Of a stretch of DNA of 17,595 bases, positions 7,711-13,574 are shown one piece after another. Below the pieces are notes generated by a model, which was given only the letters and a program-made list of their open reading frames with translations, was not told the DNA's origin and made no database searches. The stretch's first letter is position 1. Each line of letters opens with the position of its first letter. The DNA is taken from positions 1 through 17,595 of the forward strand of contig DAOWCY010000153.1 of assembly GCA_030639305.1 (NCBI GenBank), read 5' to 3'. This DNA is from JAGLQA01 sp023135565. GTDB taxonomy: Bacteria > Acidobacteriota > Aminicenantia > UBA2199. Both the position numbers and the translations under genes were made by a program.

Positions 7711-7740
7711 TTGCCAATTTTCCTGTCTTCGTGGTATAAT
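7711..7740 (+). promoter_or_regulatory. Sigma70-type promoter of the CAP-domain lipoprotein gene
   Basis: TTGCCA (7711-7716), an 18-nt spacer, TATAAT (7735-7740). It would give a leader of about 135 nt that contains the GC-rich repeat at 7801-7856 before the gene at 7881. Confidence 0.6.
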
Positions 7741-7800
7741 ATCTTTTCAATGATGTCCCTCCCGGGGGCCTCGCTCAAGGAAGAAAAGATCGCAGCAGTG

Positions 7801-7856
7801 CGAAGCGGCTCAGAGGGCGCCAGCGCCGCGGGCCTTGTTTTTTTACAAACTTTCAC
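7801..7856 (+). repeat. Dispersed GC-rich stem-loop repeat, copy A, with T7 tail
   Basis: About 56 bp that recur in inverted orientation at 12350-12404. The shared core is CGAAGCGGCTCAGAGGGCGC then GCGCCGCGGGC, a T-rich tract (here TTGTTTTTTT) and CAAACTTTCAC. It combines a GC-rich self-complementary stretch (GGCGC-CA-GCGCC) with a T-run, so on this strand it resembles a terminator. It lies between the promoter at 7711-7740 and the CAP-domain gene, where it could act as an attenuator. A diverged copy is at 4080-4122. Confidence 0.7.
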
Positions 7857-7880
7857 GAAGTATTAATAAAAGGGAGATAA

Positions 7881-8369
7881 ATGATGAATGTTAACATATT
7901 CGGTAAAATTATCCTTTATGTGTGTGTGCCGGCCGTCTTTTTTGCTACCGGCTGTAAAGTGGTGTCCAATATGTCGGAGGGTGAAGCCGAGCAGGAAGTT
8001 TTCCAGTTGGTTAATGAGTACCGCATTTCTATTCAATTGAACCGGTTGACCTGGGACGAGGCTATTGCCCGGGAGTGCCGCGCCCATAGTGAGAATATGG
8101 CAGACGGGAATACCGACGTCGGTCATGAAGGGTACCGGGCGCGTTTCGATAATATCTGTGCGGCCATACCTAACGCTGTTTTCTTTGGTGAGAATGTCGC
8201 TCACATATCCAGTCATCCTGAACCGGCCCAGTATGCGCTGGATCTCTGGTTGGCCAATGCCACTCACCGGGCCAACATCGAAGGCAATTTCGGTCTCACC
8301 GGGGTAGGGGTGGCTAAAAGTGAGAGTGGTGAATTTTATATCACCCAGATATTCATCAGGATCGAGTAA
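7881..8369 (+). CDS. CAP/SCP-like domain lipoprotein
   Basis: 162 aa. Residues 1-25 form a hydrophobic export signal ending in FATGC, a plausible lipobox with Cys25 as the lipidated residue, so the mature protein is probably membrane-anchored on the outer side. Residues 36-160 are a compact CAP (SCP/PR-1, PF00188) domain: NEYR (45-48), LTWDEAIARECRAHSENM (56-73) with H69, VGHEG (80-84), FFGENVA (101-107) with E104, and LWLANATHRANIEGNF (122-137) with H129. These supply the usual His/Glu cavity residues. Bacterial CAP proteins have varied and mostly unproved roles, so none is assigned. The start is fixed by AGGGAG (7871-7876). It is the first of the exported-protein genes on this strand and is preceded by its own promoter. 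Confidence 0.9.
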   Translation: MMNVNIFGKIILYVCVPAVFFATGCKVVSNMSEGEAEQEVFQLVNEYRISIQLNRLTWDEAIARECRAHSENMADGNTDVGHEGYRARFDNICAAIPNAVFFGENVAHISSHPEPAQYALDLWLANATHRANIEGNFGLTGVGVAKSESGEFYITQIFIRIE

Positions 8370-8417
8370 GCCGGTCGAATTTTTTTTGCCGCACATTTAA
8401 TTGCACGGGAGGTTGTT

Positions 8418-8590
8418 ATGGCTAAAAAAGGCTCCCCGGAAATATTATCCTTTTAGTGGAGGACAACACCGATGTGCGCCGTTACGTCCGGGGTCCTTTA
8501 GAACCGGCATACGAAGTAGTAGAAGCCAAAGATGGCAGGGCCAGGAAACCGGCTGATGTCCCGTTAAGAAAAAAAGTCACAGGCCGATGA
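8418..8590 (+). pseudogene. Response-regulator receiver domain, frameshifted N-terminal remnant
   Basis: GGGAGG (8408-8413) precedes an ATG that reads MAKKGSPEILSF and stops at TAG. In the -1 frame the same DNA reads NIILLVEDNTDVRRYVRG and then EVVEAKDGRAR, the first strand, acidic pocket (E-D) and second strand of a CheY-like receiver domain. A run of six A's (8421-8428 region) marks the frame change. The similarity ends before the phosphoacceptor Asp, and the frame closes at 8588-8590. This is therefore a decayed, 3'-truncated gene. A real A-AAA-AAG type slip could restore the start but not the missing two-thirds of the domain. Confidence 0.75.
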
Positions 8591-8648
8591 CAGCTTCAGC
8601 CCCAGCATTCAGCTCCAGCCGCATCTCATTAATAATTAACAATTAACA

Positions 8649-8705
8649 ATTCACAATTAATAATTGAGACCGTCGAAAGGGAAAAGAGAATTATTAATTG
8701 TTAAT
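8649..8705. repeat. AT-rich inverted repeat
   Basis: Arms 8649-8665 and 8689-8705 (ATTCACAATTAATAATT and its near-complement, 1 mismatch in 17) enclose 23 nt. Just upstream, ATTAACA-like units repeat in tandem (8631-8660). It may end transcription of the remnant upstream or be part of a mobile repeat. Confidence 0.65.
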
Positions 8706-8799
8706 GGAAGAGGAAAACAATCATCCAAATCCAAAATTCCATTTTTTTGCCTCTATATTTTCGTGTAGCAATTTTGCTGCCAAAGTGCCGTTTTTTTAA

Positions 8800-8895
8800 T
8801 TTTGAGACAATTGTTATAGTCGTGAGACATTTGTTATAGTCCCTCCTGAATTTTGAACGATTTGTTGTATATTTTGACACATATGTGATAGACAA
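8800..8895 (+). repeat. Array of TTTTGA-n-ACA..TGTTATAG motifs, IS-end-like, copy 1
   Basis: Four related units begin near 8800, 8821, 8851 and 8872. Each carries (T)TTTGA followed after a few bases by TGTTATAG or a variant. The last three units have spacings of about 30 and 21 bp, the same as the array at 12225-12300, and the two loci align over about 75 bp ending in ATAGACAA. Such regularly spaced sites are typical of transposase-binding ends of insertion sequences. No transposase gene is adjacent, so this could be a solo end. Confidence 0.6.
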
Positions 8896-9137
8896 GCGGT
8901 TTTAAGAGATGATAAAATTTAACCGCAGCGAAGAAAAAATGTTGAAGATCGAAGATCGAAAATTGAAGGCTTCACATTTACTAAGCTGCCCCCTCCCGTG
9001 CGGAGGTAATGAATAGAAGAAAAAGAATTTAGAATACCGGAGGATCCGGTCTTGAATTTTAGCAGCCCCAGGGGGCATGCTGAAAGACAAGAACGACCCG
9101 CTGCCGCCGTAATTGACTTTATAAGGAGAATAAGATT

Positions 9138-10646
9138 ATGAAAAAACAAGTTTTTTTAGTGTTTATGCTGCTGTTCCTTTTCCAATTACCCTCGCTTATT
9201 TTAGCAAAAAAAGTGGAGTTGATAAAAAGAGAAACCTGCATCGGCATCGACCTGGAGAAGGTTAAAGCCATAGGCAATGCTTCACTAGATGACATTTGGA
9301 ACTCCATTAAAAATTTCCTGCCCGAGGAATTTGACAATTGGAAGAAAGACAAATTAACAAAGTCCGCGGTTATATTTGTGAAACATGTCTTTAACGAAGA
9401 TAAAATACGATTAGAAGATGCGGTTAAGGTGCGGGCCGAGAAAATAAAAAAGTTGACTGAAAGTATAACCGGACTGCAAAATAGTTTAAATAACCTGGAA
9501 AACGTCAGCATGGGAAAAGATCAATTGATTAACAGGCGAGAGATAAAGAGCGAAATCGAGCAGTTGGGTAAGGAACGGCTCAAACTGCAGCGCTGGTTCT
9601 TCGAGAAGGAAAATAATTTCGAGGTCATGGTGCTGCACAAAGAAAAAAAGGAATGGTCCACTTATTTATTCGGCACCAGGAGATTTTTAATTATCCTCTT
9701 AGGAGGCGAACACGACTTGAGAAAGGCTAAGGTAAGCGCGGAAAGGAGAGCTTCGGTGCTAAAAAAGAGTTTGCAGGAATTGAGCAGCAGTTTAACCACT
9801 GCCACTGCCGGCATGAGAAGTAACTTAGCCGGAACGATCAATGGTGTTGACAGGATAACGGATAAAATGTCCACTATAAAAAACAAAGCTGAGGAGATAA
9901 AAGATACTATTACCGAAGTAGGAAAAATTGCCGAGGTGGATACAAAATTAAGCTTTAAAAAGAAGCAGAAAACGGGAACAGGAGAACTAACTGAAACGGC
10001 TATCCCCCGGGATTGCTTTCCCTGCCGTATCATCGAATTGAACCCGAAGAAAGTGGCTCCACCCTGCATTATATCCGTTGATGCTAAGCCTGCGGAGAAG
10101 AATAAGGCTGTTTTCAATTTTCCCGTAGCTGAAAGAAATATATTCCAATTAAATGTGGGAGTGGCAACCTCTTCCCTCCCGGAATTATCAAATTCCCTGA
10201 ACGGCGGCTCGGGCACGGTCTCAAGCACAAGCACAGACACCACAGCGGGAACCGAAGAATCAGACATTGACATAAAAGAAAATCTATTTTTTGTGTTTGA
10301 TTTCCATGCACCCAGGGATATGGAAACTTTCAGACCCAAACTCCTTAAACCCTGGGAAAATTTCGGCAAGAGGCTCGGTTTTTTCGTGGGTTTGAAACTA
10401 TCGGCGGACCCGCTGGAATCCCTTTATACCGGCGTATCATTTGCCCTGACCCCGGGTATCAACATGGTGGGCGGTCTCGCCTTTCACCGCAGCGAGGTCG
10501 AGGTAAGTCATACCGGTGATGAAAGTTCCGGTCCGATTGCTGAGCCGAATAACTCTGCTTTATGGAACTATGACAAACCGCAGCTCTTCTTTGGACTTTC
10601 AGTCTCGCCGGCTTTAATCCTGAGGCTCTTCGGTATACAACTTTGA
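9138..10646 (+). CDS. Unknown exported protein, coiled coil plus C-terminal beta region
   Basis: 502 aa. I do not recognise the family. Residues 1-23 are a Sec signal peptide with likely cleavage after LILA. Residues about 85-270 are charged and helical with heptad-like spacing (coiled coil), except a short hydrophobic stretch FLIILLGG (183-190). A linker rich in Ser/Thr/Gly lies at about 342-375. The C-terminal ~120 residues alternate aromatic and small residues in strand-like blocks (LFFVFDF, LGFFVGLKLS, TGVSFALTPGINMVGGLAF, QLFFGLSVSPALILRLFG), as in outer-membrane or surface beta proteins. A cluster DCFPC (292-296) and Cys310 could form disulfides. AAGGAG (9123-9128) supports the start. 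It lies between two IS-end-like arrays together with the PA14 gene. Confidence 0.8.
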   Translation: MKKQVFLVFMLLFLFQLPSLILAKKVELIKRETCIGIDLEKVKAIGNASLDDIWNSIKNFLPEEFDNWKKDKLTKSAVIFVKHVFNEDKIRLEDAVKVRAEKIKKLTESITGLQNSLNNLENVSMGKDQLINRREIKSEIEQLGKERLKLQRWFFEKENNFEVMVLHKEKKEWSTYLFGTRRFLIILLGGEHDLRKAKVSAERRASVLKKSLQELSSSLTTATAGMRSNLAGTINGVDRITDKMSTIKNKAEEIKDTITEVGKIAEVDTKLSFKKKQKTGTGELTETAIPRDCFPCRIIELNPKKVAPPCIISVDAKPAEKNKAVFNFPVAERNIFQLNVGVATSSLPELSNSLNGGSGTVSSTSTDTTAGTEESDIDIKENLFFVFDFHAPRDMETFRPKLLKPWENFGKRLGFFVGLKLSADPLESLYTGVSFALTPGINMVGGLAFHRSEVEVSHTGDESSGPIAEPNNSALWNYDKPQLFFGLSVSPALILRLFGIQL

Positions 10647-10986
10647 TATGCCCGGGAAAATGAAAAAAAGCGGGCGGCGCTCGCAGTCTATAAAGTACCT
10701 GGGAAACACATTGCCGTTTAGGTTAGCGGCTATAGCAAAATTTTTGATCCTATATAAAAAAGAAGGAGATAAATAATGAAGTTTTACTGTTCTCTGCCAC
10801 CTTAGCAAAAGTGGTAAAACATATCCCCACAGGTGTGGTGGAATTACGAATGTGTGGTTTGACGGTCGTTTGGATCGGTAAACCCGGCAGCCGGAAACAA
10901 AAGCCGCCGGGTTTATCGGAGGAAGGTTTTTGAAAGTTTTCCCTTAAAAACTTTTGCAGTTAAGAATATATTTTTAAGGAGATAAC
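10647..10986. other. Intergenic stretch with gene remnant and hairpins
   Basis: 340 bp. Besides the aborted start at 10776 there are two stem-loops: TAAACCCGGC (10879-10888) pairing with GCCGGGTTTA (10906-10915), and AAAGTTTT (10933-10940) pairing with AAAACTTT (10947-10954). Neither is directly followed by a long T-run on the plus strand. Nothing else supportable was seen. Confidence 0.55.
10776..10805 (+). pseudogene. Nine-codon ORF with strong RBS, possible frameshifted gene start
   Basis: AAGGAGAT is ideally placed before an ATG that encodes only MKFYCSLPP. Shifting frame by one base just after the ATG opens a frame of about 50 codons ending with TGA at about 10933, which reads EVLLFSATLAKVVKHIP and then TGVVELRMCGLTVVWIG. 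One extra G would give MKVLLFS, a typical gene start. So this is either a decayed gene start or a genuine mini-ORF; I cannot name a family. Confidence 0.35.
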
Positions 10987-11994
10987 ATGTTTAAGAAAAA
11001 AATTCTTATTGGGTGTCTTGCGATATCCATTTTAGTCTTGTTAGTAACGGGTACAATGTCTGCCAAAGCGGCTAAGAACGCCCAGGTGGATGAAAAAAAA
11101 CTGAGCATCGTTTATCAAGACAGTAAGATACAGCCCATTGATTTAAATCAGGGGAGAAACAACGTCAAAGCCCTCAAAAATTTTAAGAACAAGAGGCAAA
11201 CCTTGACAATCGCTTATTGTGACGGCGCGATCCAGGAAGTTAAATTACAACAGGATGTGCCTGATATCAAAAGCTACAGGTTTAACTGCGCGGGGCCCAC
11301 GGATGACAAAAGGCTGAACGTTGTTTATTACGACGGTCAGGTACAGTTCATCGATTTAAAACAGTCGAGAGGCAGCGTCAAAGCTCTCAAAAATTTTAAG
11401 AACAAGAAGCAAATATTGGTGATCGCTTTTTGCGACGGCAAAATTCAGGAAGTTAATTTAAAACAGGCGAAGACTCAAATCAAAAGCTACAGGTTTCACT
11501 GCGCGGGTCCCACGATCTCTGATTTCGGCACCACGAAACCTCCTAAGGATGGTAAAGAATACTTCAAAGGAAATATCTATTACCTGGATAAAAACACTAA
11601 GAAACTGCCCGATCTCAAAAAGCTTACTCCTGTGGGCAAGATTTTCACCAGGCATATCGACATACCCGCACAGGCTTTTGACAAAGGATTTCCCGGCGTC
11701 ACCGACCGCTTTGAATGGTTTGCGATACAATATAAAGGTAAGTTCCATTTTAAGCGTCAGAAGGGTGTATATAAGTTCAGGCTGCTTTCCGATGACGGGG
11801 CCAAGCTTTACATCGACAAGAAGCTTGTCATAGACAATGACGGTATTCATGGTCCCAGCAGTAAAACCGGCACGGTAACGCTTAATTCCGGTACGCATCA
11901 TTTCCGATTAGATTATTTCCAGGGGCCGAGAAATATGATAGCGCTGCAGTTGTTTGTCACCCCTCCCGATACTGGAGAAGAGAAGATTTTTTAA
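10987..11994 (+). CDS. Exported PA14-domain protein with internal tandem repeat
   Basis: 335 aa. Residues 1-29 are a signal peptide (hydrophobic core about 6-22, likely cleavage in SAKA). Residues 39-109 and 110-180 are two copies of a 71-residue unit. Each unit is itself two related ~36-residue halves of the form L-x-(I/V)-x-Y-x-D-G-x-(I/V)-Q, so four strand-rich subunits in all; VKALKNFKNK occurs at 60-69 and again at 131-140. Each 71-residue unit has two Cys in its second half (AYCDG/FNCAG and AFCDG/FHCAG), suggesting disulfides outside the cytoplasm. Residues about 215-327 are a PA14 domain (PF07691), with the diagnostic YKFRLLSDDGAKLYIDKKLV (262-281) and GTHHFRLDYF. PA14 domains often bind carbohydrate. 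AAGGAG (10976-10981) supports the start. Confidence 0.88.
   Translation: MFKKKILIGCLAISILVLLVTGTMSAKAAKNAQVDEKKLSIVYQDSKIQPIDLNQGRNNVKALKNFKNKRQTLTIAYCDGAIQEVKLQQDVPDIKSYRFNCAGPTDDKRLNVVYYDGQVQFIDLKQSRGSVKALKNFKNKKQILVIAFCDGKIQEVNLKQAKTQIKSYRFHCAGPTISDFGTTKPPKDGKEYFKGNIYYLDKNTKKLPDLKKLTPVGKIFTRHIDIPAQAFDKGFPGVTDRFEWFAIQYKGKFHFKRQKGVYKFRLLSDDGAKLYIDKKLVIDNDGIHGPSSKTGTVTLNSGTHHFRLDYFQGPRNMIALQLFVTPPDTGEEKIF
11101..11526 (+). repeat. 213-bp coding tandem duplication
   Basis: The two units are about 11101-11313 and 11314-11526. They match closely at DNA level in the stretch encoding VKALKNF (GTCAAAGC-CTCAAAAATTTTAAGAACAAG, one third-position difference within it), which points to a relatively recent duplication. 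Confidence 0.8.
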
Positions 11995-12080
11995 GTCGAA
12001 TCCTGCTCCTACCTGGAGTGTAAAATAGAGGGGATCGAATCTTAACCGGCTGTTCGTAAGATACGGTCCCGAAGCCCGGG

Positions 12081-12146
12081 GGGCAGGTCTTGAATTTTAG
12101 CATCCGCCGCAAAGAACCGGCAAATGCAAAAGGGAAAGACCTGCCC
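12081..12146. repeat. Perfect 11-bp inverted repeat with large loop
   Basis: GGGCAGGTCTT (12081-12091) pairs with AAGACCTGCCC (12136-12146) around a 44-nt loop. The left arm overlaps the 17-bp sequence GGTCTTGAATTTTAGCA that also occurs at 9048-9064. It may be a structured RNA or a mobile-element end; it is not followed by a T-run. Confidence 0.6.
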
Positions 12147-12224
12147 TCCCTCCCCCTTAATTTTTTCTTTGGAGAGTGATTTGGAAAGAATGTTTAAAAG
12201 ACTATTTTTTTGGCCCTTCCTAAA

Positions 12225-12300
12225 TTTTGACACAGTATTTATAGTTCCCCCTAAATTTTGAAACGAATTTTATATATTTTGAGGCAAATGTTATAGACAA
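12225..12300 (+). repeat. Array of TTTTGA..TTATAG motifs, IS-end-like, copy 2
   Basis: Units begin at 12225, 12256 and 12277 (spacings 31 and 21 bp) and end in TGTTATAGACAA. The locus aligns with 8822-8895 in the same orientation, including the C-rich segment after the first unit and the terminal ATAGACAA. The two arrays bracket the genes at 9138-11994 as direct repeats. Confidence 0.6.
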
Positions 12301-12349
12301 CGGTATTTTTTTTCTTTATAATTACATCCTGACCTGTTACTGAGAATTT

Positions 12350-12404
12350 GTGAAAGTTTGAAAGAAAGCAAGCCCGCGGCGCGGGCGCCCTCTGAGCCGC
12401 TTCG
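12350..12404 (-). repeat. Dispersed GC-rich stem-loop repeat, copy B
   Basis: Reads on the minus strand as the copy at 7801-7856 with few differences, so the two are inverted relative to each other. It contains the perfect hairpin GCCCGC-GGC-GCGGGC (12372-12386), followed on the minus strand by a T-rich tract, again terminator-like. It sits about 150 bp upstream of the lipoprotein gene. Confidence 0.7.
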
Positions 12405-12552
12405 CGGCAAAAACAACAAAGGCCGGGATATCCAAAACCCGGCAGTTTGCTGCAAAAGCAAACTTTTTGTTAGCTTAATTTGGATATGTGTTTCCCAGGC
12501 CCCTCATAGGCTGGGGACGCCGCCCCCTAAAAAAACCGGGAGGTTTAACAAG

Positions 12553-13422
12553 ATGAAGAAAAAAAATATTTTTGCAGTGGCGCTGCTTTTGGCCGCGGCG
12601 GTCATGTGGTGTTTTGTCTCATGCGGTTCCGGTGAAAAGAACACTGAAACTATTTTGGAAATCGCGGCTTCTGAAACAAGCAAGTGCAATCTTACGGTTT
12701 TTTTGAGGACAGCGCCTTCATTTAAAAATAGCGCCGTAATCACGGCAGTGGATCTCAATGGCTCAGGAGGGGGCAATCCGTCGTTACACAAAGGTGAAAA
12801 AATTCCGGCAAACGGTACTTTTGTAGGGGTGCGAAATAGTAAACCGGTGACTATTAAAGTAAAAACAGACGACGATGCAGTAGCCACCCTAACCATCCCC
12901 TGCGACACCTCGAAAGCGGCAGTCGACTACCCCTCGGAGATATACTCGGTGCAGAAGGTTCTCATGCCTTATAACGGCATCCAGTTCAGGTTTCAACCGA
13001 AAGCTGTGCAGCCTGGGCCAGGCGACACTGCCGGCGCTGAAACAGGTCCGTGTAAGCTCGAGGTTTTTTTGTCGGCGGAAGTAACCTATGTCTATGAAGT
13101 TCCGCTAATTACGGCAGTGGAAACCGATGGCTCGATCCTGGCCGGTTCGTCATTAAAAGTAGGCGCAAAATTACCTTATACTTTTGGAGATAAATATCCC
13201 ATACCCCTAATAGGCTTTTTTGACCGGGTCCAGGCCGGTAAGCCGGTAACTATCAAAGTAAAAACATACGACGGCTCGGTCGCCACCTTAACCATCCCCT
13301 GCGATACCTCGAAAGCAGCAGTTGATTTCCGGTCGGATAGATACAAAGTGGATTCAAAAGTAATGGATAATCAAAGGATCCGGTTCAATTTTTTTACATA
13401 CCGCAAGTCGCCCGCGACATGA
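12553..13422 (+). CDS. Exported lipoprotein with duplicated ~105-residue domain
   Basis: 289 aa from the ATG at 12553. I prefer this start because GGGAGG precedes it and a signal peptide begins there: KKK, a hydrophobic core LLLAAAVMW, then CFVSCGS with Cys24 as probable lipid-modified residue (the -3 residue is Phe, so the lipobox is not canonical). The mature part is two copies of one unrecognised domain, about 45-147 and 167-280. Both contain C-x-L-x-VFL near the start, ITAV, KPVTIKVKT and ATLTIPCDTSKAAVD. Each has one Cys near the start (C45, C167) and one in TIPCDTS (C117, C250), which suggests one disulfide per domain. The pattern is all-beta, immunoglobulin-like. A coding-like tail in the -1 frame follows at the stop (see 13419-13514). 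Function unknown. Confidence 0.82.
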   Translation: MKKKNIFAVALLLAAAVMWCFVSCGSGEKNTETILEIAASETSKCNLTVFLRTAPSFKNSAVITAVDLNGSGGGNPSLHKGEKIPANGTFVGVRNSKPVTIKVKTDDDAVATLTIPCDTSKAAVDYPSEIYSVQKVLMPYNGIQFRFQPKAVQPGPGDTAGAETGPCKLEVFLSAEVTYVYEVPLITAVETDGSILAGSSLKVGAKLPYTFGDKYPIPLIGFFDRVQAGKPVTIKVKTYDGSVATLTIPCDTSKAAVDFRSDRYKVDSKVMDNQRIRFNFFTYRKSPAT

Positions 13423-13514
13423 TCTACAACTGGATTTTCGGGCGGGATTTCTGTTTATACGATCCCCTGGCCAACTTAGAAGAAGAAATAAAAAAGTGCA
13501 TCGGTAATAAATAA
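13419..13514 (+). CDS. Small overlapping ORF or frameshifted C-terminal tail
   Basis: ATG at 13419 overlaps the lipoprotein stop (ATGA) and opens a 31-codon frame reading MIYNWIFGRDFCLYDPLANL then EEEIKKCIGNK. The frame is also open upstream to the run of seven T's at 13389-13395. A -1 slip there would join the lipoprotein at ...RFNFF directly to YIPQVARDMIYNW. It may be a translationally coupled small protein, a frameshift extension, or the end of a deleted gene. The tail looks more like a cytoplasmic protein end than a continuation of the beta domain. There is no independent Shine-Dalgarno. Confidence 0.4.
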   Translation: MIYNWIFGRDFCLYDPLANLEEEIKKCIGNK

Positions 13515-13521
13515 GGTTTTA

Positions 13522-13542
13522 AGAGTTTTCCTGGAAAACTCT
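13522..13542 (+). other. Perfect 21-nt hairpin upstream of the decarboxylase-like gene
   Basis: AGAGTTTTCC-T-GGAAAACTCT is a perfect palindrome of 10-bp arms around one base, lying between 13514 and the Shine-Dalgarno at 13565. There is no T-run after it, so it could be an mRNA end or a binding site rather than a terminator. Confidence 0.5.
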
Positions 13543-13574
13543 CGATATAACCAAATTTTAAATTAGGAGGAAAT

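Larger units (their letters stand above)
8591..9137. other. Gene-free stretch with repeats between remnant and next gene
   Basis: 547 bp with no supportable gene. It holds an AT-rich inverted repeat (8649-8705), an array of IS-end-like motifs (8800-8895), a short tandem GAAGATC/GAAGATC (8944-8960), a perfect hairpin ACCGGA-GGA-TCCGGT (9036-9050) and a 17-bp sequence (GGTCTTGAATTTTAGCA, 9048-9064) that recurs at 12086-12102. Confidence 0.6.
11995..12552. other. Long intergenic region with repeats
   Basis: 558 bp without a supportable gene. It contains an 11-bp perfect inverted repeat (12081-12091 and 12136-12146), the second IS-end-like array (12225-12300), copy B of the GC-rich repeat (12350-12404) and a GC-rich stretch before the next gene (12500-12540). 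A plus-strand frame is open from 12358 into the next gene, but its first part runs through the repeat and I take it as non-coding. Confidence 0.65.

Noticed and set aside
8649..8705. CRISPR-like reading of the AT-rich repeats
   Set aside because: Units are short, unevenly spaced and mutually inverted, with no spacers and no cas genes.
9662..10369. Minus-strand ORF of 235 codons
   Set aside because: Fully antisense to the exported protein gene at 9138-10646, which has a signal peptide and Shine-Dalgarno; no recognisable domain.
12358..12552. N-terminal extension of the lipoprotein frame back to the ATG at 12358
   Set aside because: The extension is read through the GC-rich dispersed repeat; a signal peptide and Shine-Dalgarno point clearly to the ATG at 12553.
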